The position numbers and the translations under genes are program-made. Under the pieces are notes generated by a model. It made no database searches. It was not told the origin of the DNA and saw nothing but the letters and a program-made list of their open reading frames with translations. A DNA stretch of 60,761 bases from assembly GCA_020053795.1 (NCBI GenBank), contig JAGVMN010000009.1, positions 1 to 60,761 of the forward strand. Reading direction: 5' to 3'. This document shows, piece by piece, positions 1 to 9,353 of the stretch (position 1 is the stretch's first letter; each line of letters starts with the position of its first letter). Origin of the DNA: Bacteroidia bacterium. GTDB lineage: Bacteria > Bacteroidota > Bacteroidia > NS11-12g > UBA9320.

Positions 1-311
1 GCTCAGAGCAAAACGGCGGTTGCTGTTAAGGCGGCGTTCAATCAAAAATTCACGGATGCCAAAAGGATCAGATGGGAAAGGAACTTTCTGCGAAATATGA
101 AGACGACTTCAAGCGAAAGACCACGCCTGTTCCGCCAGTTATGATTCCAGAGGAGAATGGTTGCAAACAGAAACATACCTTTCATTTATTCAGCTTCCCG
201 AAAAAGTGCAGGCAGTTTTTAAATCGGCAAATAAAAGAGACAAAGTAAGAAAGGTAACCAAAATGGAGACCTCAGACGGAATGATTAAAACTTCTGTTTT
301 TCATTTCTTAA
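1..311 (+). pseudogene. PepSY-like (DUF2874-type) protein remnant
   Basis: Three reading-frame pieces together resemble the small periplasmic PepSY-like/DUF2874 proteins of Bacteroidota. Frame 1 gives AVKAAFNQKFTDAKRIRWE. Frame 3 from about base 93 gives KYEDDFKRK. Frame 2 from about base 119 gives SASYDSRGEWLQTET followed by LPEKVQAVF. In intact relatives these blocks occur in this order. Each junction is repaired by one extra A in a short A run (near 80 and 117). The N-terminus lies outside the window, and the C-terminus runs into the first CRISPR repeat, so the gene is cut at both ends. Whether the indels are real or sequencing errors cannot be decided here. Family membership is by remembered pattern. 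Confidence 0.55.
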
Positions 312-2265
312 GTTTCAGTCAGGCGAACCTGTTGGCCAGTGTCGAAGAATTGCAAAATTTGTTGTTGAATTACAAAACACGTTTCAGTCAGGCGAACCTG
401 TTGGCCAGTGTCGAAGTTGAATATAATCCTGGATCAACTGGAAAAATTATTCGTTTCAGTCAGGCGAACCTGTTGGCCAGTGTCGAAGTAAACAAAGGGG
501 ATCAGATCCTTTTTTGGGGTACGGTTTCAGTCAGGCGAACCTGTTGGCCAGTGTCGAAGACAACTATTGCTTTAATTTTTTTGTACAGGCAGATTTTGTT
601 TCAGTCAGGCGAACCTGTTGGCCAGTGTCGAAGTAAAAAACCAAAATTATAGTAATTATGAATAAGTGTTTCAGTCAGGCGAACCTGTTGGCCAGTGTCG
701 AAGCAAAGAACAGGAATATCATAGATTACAAAAGCAGTTTCAGTCAGGCGAACCTGTTGGCCAGTGTCGAAGAAAAAAACCAAGACATGAGATATGTTTG
801 TGGTAAAGTTTCAGTCAGGCGAACCTGTTGGCCAGTGTCGAAGTAGTCAGCCTCGAAATTTTTGGCTTGACTTGGGTTGTTTCAGTCAGGCGAACCTGTT
901 GGCCAGTGTCGAAGAACTATCGGGAAGAAATCAAAGGAACATAAATAAAGTTTCAGTCAGGCGAACCTGTTGGCCAGTGTCGAAGCCCAACCTGCCGACA
1001 CAACGGTAGCCACCGGTGGAGAAGAGTTTCAGTCAGGCGAACCTGTTGGCCAGTGTCGAAGACTCCTGGTGGAAACCAAAAGAGGTTGAGATGAGTTTCA
1101 GTCAGGCGAACCTGTTGGCCAGTGTCGAAGTTGATACTGTGTGCCTGGAATGGTATGAGTATGATGTTTCAGTCAGGCGAACCTGTTGGCCAGTGTCGAA
1201 GTTAACTATTAGTCTAGATTCATGAAAGAAAATCTTGTTTCAGTCAGGCGAACCTGTTGGCCAGTGTCGAAGGTCAGAAAAAGACATACAAATAATTTTA
1301 TCATAGTTTCAGTCAGGCGAACCTGTTGGCCAGTGTCGAAGCTGAAACCACAGTCAGAAGGATGAGGAATTTTGGTTTCAGTCAGGCGAACCTGTTGGCC
1401 AGTGTCGAAGTAGTGGTGAAGATTCAGGGTTGGTTTGTGGACAAAGCAGTTTCAGTCAGGCGAACCTGTTGGCCAGTGTCGAAGTAGATGGTATTGGCCG
1501 ACTTGTCCTTTTAGAAAAAAGTTTCAGTCAGGCGAACCTGTTGGCCAGTGTCGAAGAAACTGAACACTCCCCCACAACCGCAAAGGCAATCGTTTCAGTC
1601 AGGCGAACCTGTTGGCCAGTGTCGAAGTATTTGAAAAACTCAATCTAATAATTGAAGAAAGGAGTTTCAGTCAGGCGAACCTGTTGGCCAGTGTCGAAGT
1701 TTAATTTTACTGTAACCTGGCCGCCGGTAGCAATGGTTTCAGTCAGGCGAACCTGTTGGCCAGTGTCGAAGTCTAATAACAAGTATGAATTGCCTTCTGG
1801 TACAAGGTTTCAGTCAGGCGAACCTGTTGGCCAGTGTCGAAGATGGTAGAACACTTGCGACAAAAGTTTATGTTGTTTCAGTCAGGCGAACCTGTTGGCC
1901 AGTGTCGAAGAACCCCAAAAAAAATTCCTTTGATTTAATGAAATAAAGGTTTCAGTCAGGCGAACCTGTTGGCCAGTGTCGAAGGCTAATAAGAACAGCA
2001 CCCTATTAGTAAGGAAGTTTCAGTCAGGCGAACCTGTTGGCCAGTGTCGAAGTCAGACTTTATGGAGGGGTGATGTAGCTGAGTAGGTTTCAGTCAGGCG
2101 AACCTGTTGGCCAGTGTCGAAGCTTAATCTCTATTATTAAGGAGAGATATAATCACAAAGAGTTTCAGTCAGGCGAACCTGTTGGCCAGTGTCGAAGTGA
2201 CATTGCCGATTTGTTCGAATGGGAAAACGGTTTCAGTCAGGCGAACCTGTTGGCCAGTGTCGAAG
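312..2265 (-). CRISPR. CRISPR array, 28 identical 36-bp repeats, 27 spacers
   Basis: A 36-bp repeat occurs 28 times from 312-347 to 2230-2265 with no mismatch that I can see. The 27 spacers are 32-40 bp, mostly 33-36. On the minus strand the repeat begins CTTCGACACTGG and ends GACTGAAAC. The GAAAC-type 3' end is typical of repeats cut by Cas6 to leave an 8-nt 5' handle (here ACTGAAAC). Together with the minus-strand cas operon on the right, this argues for transcription right to left, with the leader right of 2265 and the oldest spacers at the left. The repeat can form a weak interrupted hairpin (CGA..CTG / CAG..TCG). Variable spacer lengths are usual for type III arrays. Open frames read through the array are artefacts of the repeat. 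Confidence 0.97.
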
Positions 2266-2637
2266 TATTGGCTTTTAGCGTTTTCAAAAATAACATCTCT
2301 TTCTCAATAAATCTACACGCTTTTATCTTGTTAGTGACACAAGCCTTTGCAAGTATCATCAAGAAATATTCGCAAATGCCCTTTACTGAAAGGCTTATTT
2401 TGAAGCCGTTTCTGCTCCTGCAAAGGCTATGTTATCAATATCAATCCATTAGTTCAGAATAAAATTTCGCAACAAAATTTTGAAATGTTCCTGTTTAGCC
2501 AGTTTCGCTGTTTCTGATTTTGATGCCCTGCAACCCTGTGATTTGTAATGTTCTGCCGAAGCACAAAAAACGAAAAGTCGCAAATAGATGAATCAATAGG
2601 TCAAAGAACGCAATTTGCGAAGTTCTCAACAGCGGGC
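2266..2637 (-). promoter_or_regulatory. Probable CRISPR leader
   Basis: This AT-rich gene-free stretch separates the leader-proximal repeat from the end of cas2. On the minus strand TATTTTTG at 2292-2285 fits the Bacteroidota -7 consensus TAnnTTTG and lies about 20 bp before the first repeat. I found no convincing -33 partner at the expected distance. Position and orientation make it the leader where RT-Cas1/Cas2 would add new spacers; the promoter box itself is only a candidate. Confidence 0.55.
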
Positions 2638-2657
2638 AAAAAAGCCCTTTTTTGGGC
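2638..2657 (-). terminator. Possible intrinsic terminator after cas2
   Basis: On the minus strand GCCC, six A, GGGC is followed by six T (2657 down to 2638). The block also reads as GGGC-A6-GCCC-T6 on the plus strand (2634-2653), so it could act in both directions. The stem is only 4 bp. If it works, it separates the cas mRNA from an independently transcribed array. Confidence 0.35.
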
Positions 2658-2709
2658 AAATGCCTTATTGCCAACCCTTTGCCTGAAAACAAAAACTTCG
2701 CAACAGTTT

Positions 2710-3006
2710 TTAGACAAATGTAATGCTATCCACCTTAATATTGGCGCCTGTTTTCCATTGGCTGGCAAAGCAATATTTACACAATTCGTAGAACAGCACA
2801 CTATCTGTTTCCTCATTAATCATCTTGTTCAGCTTTTCCTTTACCCGTGTTTCCTCAGCCACTGTAAGCAAACATTCGAAAACGCTTTTGTTGGCCCTAT
2901 TTCCATATTTTTCAAGTAGTTTGGAAACCCTGGTTCTCAGTCGGTCGCTTTGTATGTCGTAGGCTATTACTACGGGCTTTTTTAGGATGTGCTTTTTCTT
3001 TTTCAT
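2710..3006 (-). CDS. cas2: CRISPR-associated protein Cas2
   Basis: This 98-residue protein is of normal Cas2 size. It carries the family's N-terminal beta strand with the conserved aspartate (VVIAYDIQSDRLRTRV), then a KYGNRANKSVFECLL segment typical of Cas2. Cas2 forms the dimer that bridges two Cas1 dimers in the spacer integration complex. It is the last gene of the cas operon and the closest to the array, 110 bp after the RT-Cas1 gene. Its partner here should be the reverse transcriptase-Cas1 fusion, so Cas2 would belong to a complex able to use RNA-derived as well as DNA-derived spacers. The partnership is inferred from adjacency and from studied RT-Cas1/Cas2 systems. Confidence 0.93.
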   Translation of the reverse strand: MKKKKHILKKPVVIAYDIQSDRLRTRVSKLLEKYGNRANKSVFECLLTVAEETRVKEKLNKMINEETDSVLFYELCKYCFASQWKTGANIKVDSITFV

Positions 3007-3116
3007 TTCAATAAACAGTGCTCAACGTTCATTATGGTTCTTGTACTACTTCACCCCGTAAACCGATCATCCTTTCAAACCATAAACCTTTCCACCAATC
3101 AACCTATCAACCCTAA

Positions 3117-5399
3117 TTACCATTTCATCAAATAAGGCTTATACGTTTTTATTTCACCACTGAGGTACTTTTGAAAATCGTCGGTTTGTCTTTGAAAAAT
3201 ATCTATCAATCTCATTTCTTTATCCCTGAAAACCTCAAAGGTATTGATCCGTTCCAATATCTTTTGTACTACCCGTTTTTTGGTTTCTTCGGTCAGCCAA
3301 CCGGTTTTGTCTATTTTCAGTTTATCTTCTTTGATGGCCATAGCTACCAGTGGTTTTTCAACGGCCTGTACCCTGAATTGTTCAATGAGATCATAAACCA
3401 AGGTGGGTTTATTTTTTTGCTCCACATGAAGGTAGCTTATGCCGGGGTTAAGCCCACTCCTGATGAGGCACGACCAAAGCCGGGCATAGAGAATAGAATA
3501 GCCATAATTGAGCATGGAGTTGAAAAGGTCGGATGCCCCTTTTCTTTCCCTGCCATCAAATGAGGGAATTTTTGGTTTTACCAAAGCCCCGATGATGCTC
3601 CAGTAACAAGCGGCTGCCCTGCCTTCGGCTGACAGTAATTTGCCCCTCAGTTCCTCTAAGTTTTCATACTCAAGTTTATCAATAGATAATGAAATGACAT
3701 CCATTTTGACGATGGTGTCGTTTAATAACAACTTCCACTCCTTCGAGAGGTTTTTGCGGTATTTTGAATGGTACTTGATGTAGGCCGTTTGATTGTATAT
3801 TTTAGATTGGATAAGGGTTTTGCAAAAAGTATCGGCTTTCCTGTTTTTAAAGGCATCCAGTTGGGCCAGGCCATTTTGGATGGAATACAGATCGGGCGAA
3901 AATATTTTGGCATACGGATTTCCCCTGAAGTCGAAAAAATCAATGGCGATGGATTGTTCCATGCAATGTTCAATCAGATTGCTGGTGATAGTGATTCCTG
4001 ACGATGTAATGGAGATAGAACGCAAATTGGTGGACGAAACCTCAGTCAGGATTTTTCCCATGTATTTCACGGTAACCTTTTGCTGGGTTTTAGAAACGAA
4101 ACAGCCGGGTTTGATGATGACCAAATCCATTCCCTGGCTTTGCAGTTGCTGGTATTCGCGTTTGCGTTGCAATACTTCCAGAGGGATTTTGCGGTTGGGC
4201 TTTTTCTTTTTTTCTATTTGCCGGTGTTCATTCCTAAGCTCCGAGAGTATAAAGGTGCTGCGGCTTTTAGTAAAGCTGACCGATAAAAACCCAACATTTG
4301 AGAGCAACTTCTTTATTTCTGTTTTGTTCAGTGTTTTTGATTTAAAGGCCGTTAATAGTCTTTCGGATACCGCTTTAAAAACTACAAGGTCAATTTTTTC
4401 AAGTTCTTCTTCACTCAAAAGTTTGCCATAGTAAGCCTGATATCCTTTCAGTTTTTCTATTAGCTTTTTGTGCAGTTGCCCATTATCTAAAACAGGCAAA
4501 TTGGAAAGGCTTTGGGCCATGCTCTCTAATTTTTTTGCAGCTATTCGGATGCCGTTAACATCAAATGAAATCCCCAGGAAAGTGAAGCCTTTTTTTATTT
4601 CTGAAATGGTATAATCCGGTTTTATGGTGAGCTTTAACTCTTGTTCAATGATCCGCTTGATTTCAACGAAAGCTTCGTCTGCCTTTTCTTTGGAAGGACA
4701 AAGAATCACAAAGTCATCGGCATACCTCACCAACTGACTTTGTGAACTATTGATGGCCGTATCGAAATGATGCAAATAGACATTGGCAAACAAGGGAGAC
4801 AAGATACCGCCCTGGGGAATGCCGATTTTGCTTTCAATCCAACTGCCCTTTTTATCTACCCTCCCCATGATGTAAGTGAGTTTCATCAGGTTAAGCAGCT
4901 TTGGGTCGTGTATGCTTTCAGCCAGGTTATTTTGGAGAATGGTATGGTCAACAGTATCGAAAAAGTTTTTGATATCGCAACTGATCACCCACGTGGGTTT
5001 GGTTGATTTCAGAATATGAACAATTCTTTTCACCGCTTTCACATGACCTTTGGTAGCCCTGTAAGCATAACTGATGTCGAGAAATTGGGGTTCGAAAACA
5101 GGTTCAATCAACTGCTTTAAGGCTCCCTGCATAATTTTGTCTTTTATGGTTAACAGTCCAAGTATCCTCAAAGTGCCGTCGGACTTTGGAATGGAAATTT
5201 TTTGATACGGATAGGGTTTGAAACTTTCGTTCTTAAGATCGGCTAATATTTCACCTAGGTATTTTTCAGAATCCATATCAAATGAAGCCACATCCTGCCC
5301 GTCAATACCACCCATCGTGGCTTTTGATTTCACATCCAGCCATGCACTTTTTAGCAGTGCCGGGTCTAAAATTTGTTCATATCTGACATCAGGAGGCAT
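3117..5399 (-). CDS. cas1: Reverse transcriptase-Cas1 fusion
   Basis: This 760-residue adaptation protein joins a group II intron-like reverse transcriptase (about residues 30-285) to a Cas1 integrase (about 425-755). RT hallmarks visible are D142 in SCDIKNFFD, GIPQGG at 193-198 and the catalytic YADD at 226-229. In Cas1 the expected triad is present: E592 (SAEGRAA), H658 (YLHVEQ) and D670 (VYDLIEQF). Both halves therefore look active. Unlike the Cas6-RT-Cas1 proteins of some marine bacteria, there is no N-terminal Cas6 part; cas6 is the separate upstream gene, overlapping this start by 11 bp. Experimentally studied RT-Cas1 proteins acquire spacers from RNA. The start MPPDVRYEQ is chosen from the coupled overlap with cas6. 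Confidence 0.96.
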   Translation of the reverse strand: MPPDVRYEQILDPALLKSAWLDVKSKATMGGIDGQDVASFDMDSEKYLGEILADLKNESFKPYPYQKISIPKSDGTLRILGLLTIKDKIMQGALKQLIEPVFEPQFLDISYAYRATKGHVKAVKRIVHILKSTKPTWVISCDIKNFFDTVDHTILQNNLAESIHDPKLLNLMKLTYIMGRVDKKGSWIESKIGIPQGGILSPLFANVYLHHFDTAINSSQSQLVRYADDFVILCPSKEKADEAFVEIKRIIEQELKLTIKPDYTISEIKKGFTFLGISFDVNGIRIAAKKLESMAQSLSNLPVLDNGQLHKKLIEKLKGYQAYYGKLLSEEELEKIDLVVFKAVSERLLTAFKSKTLNKTEIKKLLSNVGFLSVSFTKSRSTFILSELRNEHRQIEKKKKPNRKIPLEVLQRKREYQQLQSQGMDLVIIKPGCFVSKTQQKVTVKYMGKILTEVSSTNLRSISITSSGITITSNLIEHCMEQSIAIDFFDFRGNPYAKIFSPDLYSIQNGLAQLDAFKNRKADTFCKTLIQSKIYNQTAYIKYHSKYRKNLSKEWKLLLNDTIVKMDVISLSIDKLEYENLEELRGKLLSAEGRAAACYWSIIGALVKPKIPSFDGRERKGASDLFNSMLNYGYSILYARLWSCLIRSGLNPGISYLHVEQKNKPTLVYDLIEQFRVQAVEKPLVAMAIKEDKLKIDKTGWLTEETKKRVVQKILERINTFEVFRDKEMRLIDIFQRQTDDFQKYLSGEIKTYKPYLMKW

Positions 5400-6261
5400 C
5401 TACAATTAATTGTCCTTTTCCCCATGTACTCAGGTGGCCAAGGTTCACTTTTTCGGCGGCAAATATTAGCGGCAGCCATTCATCCAATGGGCAGGTATAG
5501 GTTATATTGCCTACGAGGCCGGGGATATGGTGTTGTTTTTTTTCTTTATCGGTTTTGGTTCGGTACAGACTGTCGTCGGCAGCCAAATCGGTATTCATTA
5601 TTTTGATCCGGCTACAGGCATCTTCCAAATCAATGGTGGTGTTCATTTCTTCATTTGTGATATGAGCAGGGGTGTAGTAAAAGTTTAACAGCCTGAGCCT
5701 TTCCATGGCCGAAGTAGCCACAAGGTGAAATGGCAATTCAGGTGTGAGCCACGCTTTATCTTTCATCTTAAGTTCGGTGGGAGAGAGGAAATTGAGATTG
5801 AGTTTATTGGCCTTTGGCGGCAATGAATCAAGCAAAGCTTGCCCCGTCAGAGTTGCGTCTATATCTATGTTTTGCAATCTCAATTGACCGGGCTGACCGG
5901 CATACCCTATCTCTAAGTTGTCCATAGTCGCGAACCATTGCAGCCATTCGGGGTACAGGGCTATTCCATCGCCAATAAGCGTAATCTCAAAAGAAAGGTA
6001 ATCGCCCGTCCTGTAAAGTTGTGTATTGTCGAAAGGATATTTGAGGGCAAAGTATTCGGGTGGGGTATATTTGGAAAGTGTGGGGAGTCCTGCTTTGAAA
6101 GACTCATGCAGCTTGTAATGCTTGGTCTTCCGGAGGGCCGCATCAAACAACCAACCTTTGATGGCTGTTCCCTTGAAGCGGTTGATAACAAAGCCTTTGG
6201 TTACCCTGTAGGTGAGCTTCAGGGTTTTGAAAGAAAGCGGAGCGATGAGGGTTTGGGGCAT
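5389..6261 (-). CDS. cas6: CRISPR pre-crRNA endoribonuclease Cas6
   Basis: This 290-residue protein fits Cas6 by position, size and motif. It lies directly upstream of RT-Cas1, in a locus that needs a repeat-processing nuclease. It has two ferredoxin-like halves, with an N-terminal segment LKLTYRVTKGFVINRFKGTA and a C-terminal glycine-rich loop VNLGHLSTWGKGQ (about 272-284) like the Cas6 signature loop. It would cut the repeat transcript to leave the ACTGAAAC 5' handle. The catalytic residue cannot be assigned with confidence because Cas6 active sites vary. Its stop overlaps the RT-Cas1 start, implying translational coupling. This arrangement is the unfused counterpart of Cas6-RT-Cas1 proteins. 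Confidence 0.85.
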   Translation of the reverse strand: MPQTLIAPLSFKTLKLTYRVTKGFVINRFKGTAIKGWLFDAALRKTKHYKLHESFKAGLPTLSKYTPPEYFALKYPFDNTQLYRTGDYLSFEITLIGDGIALYPEWLQWFATMDNLEIGYAGQPGQLRLQNIDIDATLTGQALLDSLPPKANKLNLNFLSPTELKMKDKAWLTPELPFHLVATSAMERLRLLNFYYTPAHITNEEMNTTIDLEDACSRIKIMNTDLAADDSLYRTKTDKEKKQHHIPGLVGNITYTCPLDEWLPLIFAAEKVNLGHLSTWGKGQLIVDAS

Positions 6262-6273
6262 TATGAAATTTAT

Positions 6274-7206
6274 TTAAACATCTAGCTCACCTCTTAATAT
6301 GGATTGAAACTTAAGCAGATTCATGAGATTTTGATAAACCTGAGAATACATGGTAGCAGATGTGATTAGTCTATTTTCAGTATTTATATCTCCTCGTCCT
6401 ATAAGCATAAAAGCAATATTATTATTATTAAGGGCAGTAATTTTTTCTGAAAAAGGCAAAATAGTTTTAATATCGAAAGAATATCTTTCTTCTACTTTAC
6501 CATATTCATTCGTTGTTTTGCTTATCAGATTATTTATCAAAACAACAAGGTCAGTGTTTAGGTCATTGAGTTCAAATGTACTTAAATCGTTTGTTGTTTC
6601 TATGATGTCAACATTCGTAAAAATGGCGTTTTTTTCTTTTATGAAAACCCTCTCCAACTGCTGTGGAACTGGTTTTTCCTTCAAAATAATTACTTTAATT
6701 TTGGCCTTACTTCTAATATTAATACCCCAATCCTCTGTGATTAAAACTCTGTTAATAGTATCACTTAATTTTTCCTGTTTTTTTTCAATTTGATTTTGTT
6801 GTTCCTCCAGTACAGATTGTTGTTCGGTAAGCTTCGTTTGTTGTACTTTGAGTTGTGCCTGATTTTCATCAACCACTTTTTGTTGTCTGTTATACATGAA
6901 ATAGAAACCACTAGATAGTATTCCGAAAACCGTAACTATAATACCGAATACTACAAAACAGCTAATAATAAATTTATAAACGTCTGACCAAGAATCTACC
7001 CGATGATTTAGATTCTCAATTTTATAGGAATAATTATCTTGAAAGATTTTTTCTCTTTCTTTTCGAAGTTCTTCCTTTTGTTTCCAGTATTCTTCTTGCG
7101 AATAGGATTTCTCTTTTGTTGAGTCCTTGTGGCTGTTTTGGGAGAATGAATAATCACAAGTGATTAGGCTTGTTAAAAGAAGGAGGGTTAGGATTTTTGG
7201 TTTCAT
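6274..7206 (-). CDS. CRISPR-linked membrane protein with coiled coil and alpha/beta C-terminus
   Basis: I do not recognise the family. The 310 residues read as: signal peptide (1 to about 22, ending FSQ), a charged periplasmic stretch (about 23-76), one membrane helix (about 77-104), a glutamine-rich coiled coil (about 107-150), and a C-terminal domain with alternating hydrophobic strands KVIILKE, NVDIIE, DLVVLINN and IAFMLIGRG. The last part looks like a Rossmann-type alpha/beta fold. The topology would put that domain in the cytoplasm. The gene sits inside the operon, 15 bp after the large RAMP gene and 12 bp before cas6, so it is part of the unit. Type III loci with cyclase-active Cas10 often encode membrane effectors gated by cyclic oligoadenylate (Cam1 and Csx23 are known examples). 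That role here is an inference. Confidence 0.6.
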   Translation of the reverse strand: MKPKILTLLLLTSLITCDYSFSQNSHKDSTKEKSYSQEEYWKQKEELRKEREKIFQDNYSYKIENLNHRVDSWSDVYKFIISCFVVFGIIVTVFGILSSGFYFMYNRQQKVVDENQAQLKVQQTKLTEQQSVLEEQQNQIEKKQEKLSDTINRVLITEDWGINIRSKAKIKVIILKEKPVPQQLERVFIKEKNAIFTNVDIIETTNDLSTFELNDLNTDLVVLINNLISKTTNEYGKVEERYSFDIKTILPFSEKITALNNNNIAFMLIGRGDINTENRLITSATMYSQVYQNLMNLLKFQSILRGELDV

Positions 7207-7221
7207 GGGTGGATTTGGTTT

Positions 7222-9348
7222 TTAGTATTTCCTTTTGATTGTTGAAGCTTTGGGTAATACCCAACGATCCTTGTACCTTGTGTCTCTTTGTCCTTCCATA
7301 GGCATGTATCTTGTTTCAATTAACCAAAGTTCAGACTTCATTTTTTCGGCATCCCAAAGAAGCATTTGTTTTAATTCATTTAATCTTGGTATTCCCCATA
7401 ATGTATCAACACAATCTTTGCCTTCCTCAATTTGCATTTCTTTCAACAAATGTCCAGCGAATGCTTTTTTAAAATCCAGAATAGATTTGTCTTCCTTAAA
7501 TGGTAAATACCAACTTTTATTGTCAATTAATTTCGAATACCGCTCTACTCTATCGGACAAATACAAGGTAGGCTCAATTTCAATGGTTCCTAGTCCAAGA
7601 GGCTTGCCCATACCAATCTTATGACAACAATCTGTTGGTAAATCAATAGCCAACAATAATGTACCAAGTTCCTTATCTGTCAAATTTTCAAATCGAATTC
7701 GGCCTGCAAATTCGTGTTTTGATGTAATAACCTTTGCTAGTTGATTTTGAGGTTTTGTAATTTTAAGGGTGGGGTTAATGAAAAAGAAATCCATTAAAGC
7801 TTTCTTCAAGACCTTATTTTCAATTGAACTTATATCACCATTAAAAAATAATTTGTCGTTTAGAATTGGTTCATGTGGTCTAAGTCTTAATTCAATAAGT
7901 TCTTTAATTTCGGTTTCATTAAGATTTTTTTCTTTTGCTAAAAACGTTCTAAAATGTGACTCTTTAATTTCAAACTCATCTACAAACCATGAAATATTCC
8001 TCCCTGTTTTTTCCTCATTAATGTTGCGGTGCCAATATTTTTTATAACCCCTGATTTGAGGTTCCACATCATTAATTTTATCCATAGCATCAGTCTCCCA
8101 ATGATACAGTGATGCTTTGGGTGTTTTTTCATCAAACGGCTGTTGCATGTATATCTGAAAGCTTGTGGGTTTTGGGGTGCTTAAAATTTTTAAAACTTTA
8201 AGCTGATATTCAATATTTGTGTTATGGTCTTTAAGTTTTGCATCTTCTACAAAAATTCTTGATGAATGGCTATCTAATTTGCCAAAAATACTTTCGGAAT
8301 AATCCAAATCCTTTTTTGAATGTTCAATTTTGTCAATTACAAATTCACTTATAGGATACTTATAAGGCAATCTGTAATTGCGAGTGTGCCCAAAGGAAAT
8401 TACTTGCGTACCGTTATCATTATAAAAAACAGGAACACCAGTTGATTCATATTTTTTCGCTTTAACAAGAACCATATAATCAATATTTGAATTTCTATTA
8501 ACATCATTTTTATATGCTTCCATCGCTATTTCAGAAACCGGTATTGGGCTTCCAATAAGTGGATATTGAATTCTCCAATCACTATTTTTATCTGGTCCCC
8601 ATCCTGAATATATTATGAAACTCTTTGAATTGGCTGACTCTTCCACTATTTCGTGCTTCGTTCTACCACGTCCACCCGGGCGGACACCTAAAGTTGCCTC
8701 TTGGATGAAATACTTTTTCTTATCTTTATCAAAAATGAAAAAGCCTACTTTTTCTTTCAAGCTAATTTTAGATTTATAAATTTGAGAAAAATTTGAATCT
8801 GCCATTAGCCTATGAGCTAGAACTTTATCATCGTAATTAATAAATTTACTTGATGCAATAATCTCAACAAGGGCTTTTATCATTCCTCTCAAGCTGCTAC
8901 CGGGTATTATTGGTTTGTTATTGATATTTAAAAAATTCTCCTTTCCCCCACTTATAAAAAATGGCGTTAGATTCTTAATCTCAATATCAATATAGCCCGT
9001 GTTTCGGTTTGGGTCGTAATAATCATTGGGTTTTAACTCTTCTCCGTTAATAACTGTCTTGTTTAAAGGAACAAAATTATAAGGTGCAAATGCATCGGGG
9101 CGGGAGTTGTCAGGCTCATGCCTCACACTCTGATTGGATTGCTGAATATTTGCCATATCAAAAACTATATTTTCAATTTCAAAAGAGACGACTCGTTCAT
9201 TTCTACCTTCGGTAACAATTTTGATATTATCTGCCCAGGCACCTTCATATTCTTCTTCAGTAATTCCTAAACTTGGCGGGAGAACCTGTTCTTTTCTGTT
9301 GTATTTAAGGATTGCCTTATTGCCTATGAAAATTATTTCACCTTCCAT
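7222..9348 (-). CDS. Large RAMP protein of type III CRISPR (TIGR03986-like)
   Basis: This 708-residue RAMP (Cas7-like) protein resembles the TIGR03986 family of type III loci. Supporting segments are APYNFVPLNKT before the first domain, then the beta-strand and glycine-rich pattern NLTPFFISGGK with IPGSSLRGMIKALVEII (about 127-165), and the glycine-rich turn GMGKPLGLGTIEIEP (about 578-592). It is about twice the size of a single Cas7 unit, so it probably holds two RAMP domains. Such proteins form part of the crRNA-binding backbone of the effector complex. It lies between the Csx19-like gene (5 bp) and the membrane protein gene. The exact subunit role (Csm5-like cap or extra Cas7) cannot be told from sequence alone. 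Confidence 0.8.
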   Translation of the reverse strand: MEGEIIFIGNKAILKYNRKEQVLPPSLGITEEEYEGAWADNIKIVTEGRNERVVSFEIENIVFDMANIQQSNQSVRHEPDNSRPDAFAPYNFVPLNKTVINGEELKPNDYYDPNRNTGYIDIEIKNLTPFFISGGKENFLNINNKPIIPGSSLRGMIKALVEIIASSKFINYDDKVLAHRLMADSNFSQIYKSKISLKEKVGFFIFDKDKKKYFIQEATLGVRPGGRGRTKHEIVEESANSKSFIIYSGWGPDKNSDWRIQYPLIGSPIPVSEIAMEAYKNDVNRNSNIDYMVLVKAKKYESTGVPVFYNDNGTQVISFGHTRNYRLPYKYPISEFVIDKIEHSKKDLDYSESIFGKLDSHSSRIFVEDAKLKDHNTNIEYQLKVLKILSTPKPTSFQIYMQQPFDEKTPKASLYHWETDAMDKINDVEPQIRGYKKYWHRNINEEKTGRNISWFVDEFEIKESHFRTFLAKEKNLNETEIKELIELRLRPHEPILNDKLFFNGDISSIENKVLKKALMDFFFINPTLKITKPQNQLAKVITSKHEFAGRIRFENLTDKELGTLLLAIDLPTDCCHKIGMGKPLGLGTIEIEPTLYLSDRVERYSKLIDNKSWYLPFKEDKSILDFKKAFAGHLLKEMQIEEGKDCVDTLWGIPRLNELKQMLLWDAEKMKSELWLIETRYMPMEGQRDTRYKDRWVLPKASTIKRKY

Positions 9349-9353
9349 AATCT

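Noticed and set aside
161-2462. Several plus-strand frames of 60-163 codons across the array
   Set aside because: They translate the CRISPR repeat over and over (SFSQANLLASVE or VSVRRTCWPVSK) and are artefacts of the array.
3117-5399. Mobile group II intron
   Set aside because: The RT is fused to Cas1, there is no maturase/endonuclease tail, and no intron RNA structure is apparent next to it.
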